DNA of 64,000 bases, from the NCBI GenBank assembly GCA_900088475.1, contig FLMG01000355.1, positions 40,786 through 104,785 on the forward strand. Direction: 5' to 3'. This document shows positions 60,090-64,000 of the stretch, one piece after another. Numbering within the stretch: the stretch's first letter is position 1; every line of letters begins with the position of its first letter. Source of the stretch: Hyphochytrium catenoides (Eukaryota > Sar > Hyphochytriomycetes > Hyphochytriales > Hyphochytriaceae). The notes beneath the pieces were generated by a model, which saw nothing but the letters and a program-made list of their open reading frames with translations, made no database searches and was not told the DNA's origin. Both the position numbers and the translations under genes were made by a program.

Positions 60090-60569
60090 TTATGGCTTCT
60101 TCTTTAATCTTCCTGCCTCTAGTCGCTGCATCCGTCTAACCTCACGTTGGTTGTTCCTGGAGATCGCTTCTCCGCCCAACAGCACTCCGACCGTAAGAAC
60201 GAAGATACAGAAGACGAAGAAGTACATGTACGGCACCGTCAAGGACGGGGCTGTTGTCCACGCGGCACAAAGCATGTAGTAGAAGAAGAGGAAGTGCAGG
60301 CCTGTCATGAGACCCCAAAGAGATGTGATGGCGAACCAGTCCTCAATTGAGTTGTCGAAGAAGAATACTTTATAGCCACGCTTCTCGTACATTTCCTTCT
60401 TCGTCCGAGGTCTCCTTTCCAAGGGCTTGGTAGTCTTGGGAAAGGCCAACTTCTTCTCAATGATTCTCACATCTCTAGGAGCTGTTGTCTCCTCTGCCTT
60501 CGGTAGTGTGCCAGCCTCCACATCTAATGGGGCCGTCGTGGGTGCCTCGGTTGTATTGTTGTCTGACAT
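60090..60569 (-). CDS. Small two-TM membrane protein of unknown function (159 aa)
   Basis: Uninterrupted frame from the ATG at 60569 to a stop at 60090. The N-terminal 55 residues are Thr/Ala-rich and then basic (RRPRTKKEMYEKRGYK). A short conserved-looking segment FFFDNSIEDWFAITSLW precedes two hydrophobic helices (GLHFLFFYYMLCAAW, and YMYFFVFCIFVLTVGVLLGG). The C-terminal tail is short and very basic, ending LKKKP, which could face the cytosol and resembles a dilysine-type signal. There is no cleavable signal peptide. I do not recognise the family. Composition and the clean hydrophobic pair make a real gene likely. Confidence 0.75.
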   Translation of the reverse strand: MSDNNTTEAPTTAPLDVEAGTLPKAEETTAPRDVRIIEKKLAFPKTTKPLERRPRTKKEMYEKRGYKVFFFDNSIEDWFAITSLWGLMTGLHFLFFYYMLCAAWTTAPSLTVPYMYFFVFCIFVLTVGVLLGGEAISRNNQREVRRMQRLEAGRLKKKP

Positions 60570-62979
60570 AATGTTTATACGCGTTGCTCGAAGCTTCCTT
60601 TCTATAGCCTTGGGGACTGGTTAACCGATGAAGCTTCAGGGGGTGGAGAATTGTGAATTGAGTTTCGGGGGAGCGCGGAGCACTGAGTGTAGAAAGCTGC
60701 AATGAAGGTGATCTGTGCCGCGTGGTAATCCTCCTTCTCTAGGTCTTCATAACACCTCAAGGCTACGCCCAGCGATCTGGCTAAGTCATTGCAGAGAGGA
60801 AGAGGAGACAGTTCTTCCGGCCAATCGGTCTGTCAAAATCATTCATCGTGCCCAAGCTAGCGATATCTAGTTGACATCGTGGCTAGGTTTTCCTTCTGAT
60901 ATCCCTATCTTCCGTGGTATTCTGGAGTATGTTGGATGACTCACTGTCTGTGAAGCTTCAACAAGAGAATGAGAGAGAGAGTTAGTGAGGGAAGGATGTA
61001 GATTTGCCCTTGTTGTTGATGCTAACTCATCCATAACCGATGCCTACTCCTCTTCTTCTTTCCTCCATCCCTCCACCCACCAGCCTATTTTAGTTCGTAA
61101 CCGCCCTCCTACTCCTCCTCCTCAGCTTTTATATCAGTGAGATGGGGAACGTGTAGTTCTATAATAATTACAGGGTAGTTCCTACCGCGTGTACAAGTGT
61201 TACAACAACATCAGAACAACTGTCTGGTTGATTTTATGCGAAAGGACTGACCTTACTTCCTTCTTAGAAGCAAGGCCACAAAGCTCTTTGTTATCCATGC
61301 GGACGACAGTGCTTGAAGGAAAAAGAGGAAGGCTATTATTGCGGCGGTTGCCCTACATTATATACTACTAACATGTCTGGGGCTTTCTTGGTATTAGATT
61401 CTTCTTCGTCAGTAGTAGGCAGCTTTGCTGACGGCCCACCATGATGTGTCTCATGATGCTTGTTGTGCTATGGGGGCAAAAATATTATGAAAGAGCGGCG
61501 GCGCTGGACGCTTAAAGTTTACTGTCCGAATTTGTGGCTGCTAGGAAGAATTGGTTCCAGAAAGGAACCTCCCTTCTTCTTCCCCACGCCGCCATTCATC
61601 ATAGACTTCTCGCAGAGTTAGTTACCACCTACCTACTACGGAAGTATAGCCTTTTTTTGAAGACGGACAGAAGCTGAAGCTGATAATATAGCTCAAATGT
61701 TATCTGTTAACATGGCATCTATCCCTTGATCTACGTTGGCACTATTGCCCAGCGCGTTACATTGTTGGTTGTCAATCTTTGAAGTTCTTACTTGTCTACC
61801 CGCCGTACTACTATTCTTCATCAATGTGACTATGTTTAGTATAATAATAGGAGGAGTACTCTATTATCTGTTCTCTATAACGTTCATCCTACAGTATATG
61901 AGTTATTATCTATCGACCTCTCTCCAGCGTGCAGCTAAAGCATGCAGTTCTAATCAAGTTTACTAGGAAGGGCAAGAGGAAGGGATACTCGAGGAAGAAG
62001 AAGAATATGAGCGTCCTTGACTTGTGAACTTGTGAAAGCCAAGGAGAAGACTGCTATTCTTCATAATTATATATTTATAGTGCTTTGTTCTGCCGCCGCC
62101 TCAGTCTTCTTGCCTCCTGATAGATTCAGCCTTCATCAGCCTAGCTAGCCCTCTCCTGACCAAACTCAGTCACGACTGTGACTCAATCTTTCAGCATTTC
62201 CCTGAAGCTTTCCTGGTTGCCCCTACAAATGTAGGTTCCCACATGCCGGAAATCTATGGGTTTATAAAACGAAAACTAGCAACCGCACTGTTCCTAGAGT
62301 TGATGCCCACAAAAGACCCGCAAACGGCTTGCTAATCTGAGTTTACGATGAACAGCGACGACGAAACTTGCTCAACCCATACATTTCCTTAAGGATGGCG
62401 TTGTAGTACATCTTCGGTCAAGGTTGTACAGGAAGGTCACTGTTGAGTGCGGAGTGTTGAGACAGAAGAGGGAGGAGAGAATCTGAGCTGGTAATCAATC
62501 ATCTTGAGCTGTGGGGCTGGTGCCTTTTGTCTGTCTGTTTTGTGAGCACTTCTTGTTTGATCCTGACATCGGCTCTTCTCTGAGATTTTGTTATCGCCAG
62601 TTCCGCCGTGGTCAACGCTATGTGTGCTTCATCCTCCACCTAGGGAAGCTGGACTGATGATCAGGCAGTAGTAGGGAGTTCTAATGAAGACCAATCGATG
62701 CTGCAGCTTGGGACCTCTATTGGTGCTACCTCGGTAGATTTTCGACTGTCACGCTCTCAAGGTACATTGGTGCTTTATCGGCGTTTCTGTTTCGTACAAC
62801 GTGGCAAAGCCCACAGATAGGCGACCCCACGTATGTCTTTCTAGAGACACAGTGAGAAGACTTCTTATGAAGTGAACATTGGGGCCTTCGCTTGAATTCA
62901 CTTCTTTAGCAAGTGGTGGGGATTGACGGAGGACAGGGTCTACTCGACAGCTGTTCCAAGCGCTACTCTGATCTCCAGA
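60570..62979. other. Gene-poor, AT-rich interval
   Basis: 2.4 kb with TTCTTC-, CCTCC- and ATTATT-type low-complexity stretches. The only notable ORF (61736-61966) encodes a string of hydrophobic residues typical of AT-rich chance frames. The promoter of the PH-kinase gene should be at the right end. Confidence 0.45.
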
Positions 62980-64000
62980 ATGGCCTCTGAGTTACCCAAT
63001 GGGCGCCCGTCATCTGCAAGCACGGATGAGAAGAATATTTATGTTACCAGGCAGAGGTCTTCTTGGACATCATGGTTACAGGGACGTCCATCTTTTTCTG
63101 GACGACAGAACTCTATGGTGTTCAGGATGGCAGATGTCATCCGAGAAGGTTATCTTCTGAAGCAAGGGCTAAGATTTAAGCTCTGGAGTAAGGTAATCAT
63201 GCTTCTAGTTGCGTTACGAGGTTCAAAGAATTTATGCTAACGACAACGGCGTCGCTTACTCATCACATGCACAGCGGTATTTCATTCTTCGACTGGAAGA
63301 GACACATATGACCCTGTCGTACTATAATAGCAAGGAAGACCTCACACTTTGCCAGGTCTGGTTGCTTCGTACTTGATGCCATTGTTCGACTCGCTGATTG
63401 TATTTCAGGAGATCGCGATTGGTCCTGGATATGTGTTCATCGACAGAGCGGAACAGAAGCACCCATTCAGATTTGAGCTAAAGTGCAGTGCCAAATCCAT
63501 AGTCCTCGAAGCCCACTCACAGGAGGACTACATTGGCTGGAAGAGCTGCTTAAAGGTGCGCCAAACAGCAATGGAACAGGCGCCGCAGCTAAAGTGTTTT
63601 CTACAGGAAGCTGTCAGATGGAATCATGCAATGGTCCCTCAGGGCGAGCGTGTCGTCACTCATGGAGAGCAAGTTGATGGTCAAACAGCTTCACAAGCAT
63701 CAGCATCAAAACCTCCAGCGGAGAATGGCACACAGGCAGCTAAAGCAGATGCCCCTCGAAAGACCAGTGAAGCGTCGGATAAACCTCAAAAGCCCGCTCC
63801 AAAGGATAAGCCCTCGAAAGATGAAAAGTCCAAGGCGAAGCTGTTGCCTTGCAATCGAGAAGGGCATCACGCTTTCATGACCAATAATNNNNNNNNNNNN
63901 NNNNNNNNNNNNNNNNNNNNNNNNNNNNNNNNNNNNNNNNNGCTCTGGTGCCTATGGAGTCGTGGTGGCAGCGACGGATTCGGAGTGTGATAAGCAGGTA
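62980..64000 (+). CDS. PH-domain protein kinase, MAPK-like (partial, interrupted by assembly gap)
   Basis: Exons 62980-63192, 63275-63355 and 63409 into an N gap at 63889-63941; sequence resumes to the window end. The PH domain covers residues about 45-150: the first strand REGYLLKQGLRFKLWSK, then RYFILRL, then a C-terminal helix with the invariant Trp (DYIGWKSCL). A disordered Lys/Pro/Glu linker of about 80 residues follows (DKPQKPAPKDKPSKDEKSKA). After the gap one frame reads SGAYGVVVAATDSECDKQ, a glycine-rich ATP loop of the GSGAYGVV type typical of MAP kinases. That frame is not in register with exon 3 across the 53 N, so the gap length is arbitrary or hides an intron. PH domains could bring the kinase to membrane phosphoinositides. 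The MAPK assignment rests on this loop alone. An AG site lies one base before the ATG. Confidence 0.75.
63889..63941. other. Assembly gap (53 N)
   Basis: Run of N inside the coding region of the PH-kinase gene. Reading frames on its two sides disagree, so the true length is unknown. Confidence 1.

Noticed and set aside
61736-61966. Hydrophobic 76-aa ORF that looks like membrane helices
   Set aside because: AT-rich, pyrimidine-rich DNA gives hydrophobic frames by chance; no conserved feature or neighbouring exon.
1-64000. Transposons, viral insertions or CRISPR arrays
   Set aside because: No reverse transcriptase, transposase, integrase, long terminal repeats or regularly spaced repeats were seen on either strand.

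Overview
The window comes from an intron-rich unicellular eukaryote. Genes lie on both strands and are split by short introns, mostly 42-130 nt with GT-AG borders. I rebuilt exon chains by hand by checking splice sites and reading phase. There are no operons, no CRISPR arrays and no recognisable transposons. Protist-type surface architecture (REJ, GAIN/GPS, TSP1, EGF and tetraspanin in one protein) and an AG-type acceptor close to most start codons suggest a SAR-type protist. A perkinsid or another myzozoan alveolate would fit, but the sequence does not settle it.

Layout. 1-7633 (minus) is the 5' part of a giant secreted or surface protein that runs off the left edge. 7634-9853 is gene-poor. 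9854-17332 holds a small hypothetical gene, an SLC35/DMT-type transporter, a Cep57-like coiled-coil protein, a possible small ORF, LSM1 and RNA polymerase III subunit RPC31. 18022-23197 is TIMELESS (25 exons, one of 16 nt). 24642-27875 is a C-terminal-motor kinesin-14. 28408-32540 is a 20-exon ER quality-control gene that fuses an MRH lectin domain, a GH47 (EDEM-type) mannosidase domain and a PA domain. 34408-50353 is a 17-exon gene for a protein of about 4,984 residues. It has a huge repetitive ectodomain, then REJ, EGF, TSP1, TSP1, EGF and GAIN/GPS, then a polycystin-like membrane region interrupted by a complete tetraspanin-like module. IMP dehydrogenase (minus), tRNA-Phe, class II fumarase, DNAJC9 (minus) and a small two-TM protein (minus) follow. 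The right edge holds the start of a PH-domain protein kinase, broken by an assembly gap at 63889-63941.

Housekeeping genes cover nucleotide synthesis, the TCA cycle, mRNA decay, Pol III transcription, replication-fork protection, histone chaperoning and the cytoskeleton. The unusual content is the pair of giant surface proteins. They share a six-cysteine module, a repeated Phe-x-x-x-Asn-Trp beta-strand motif and a G-x-W module, none of which I can assign to a named family. The lectin-mannosidase fusion and the polycystin/tetraspanin hybrid are the other strong candidates for undescribed systems.
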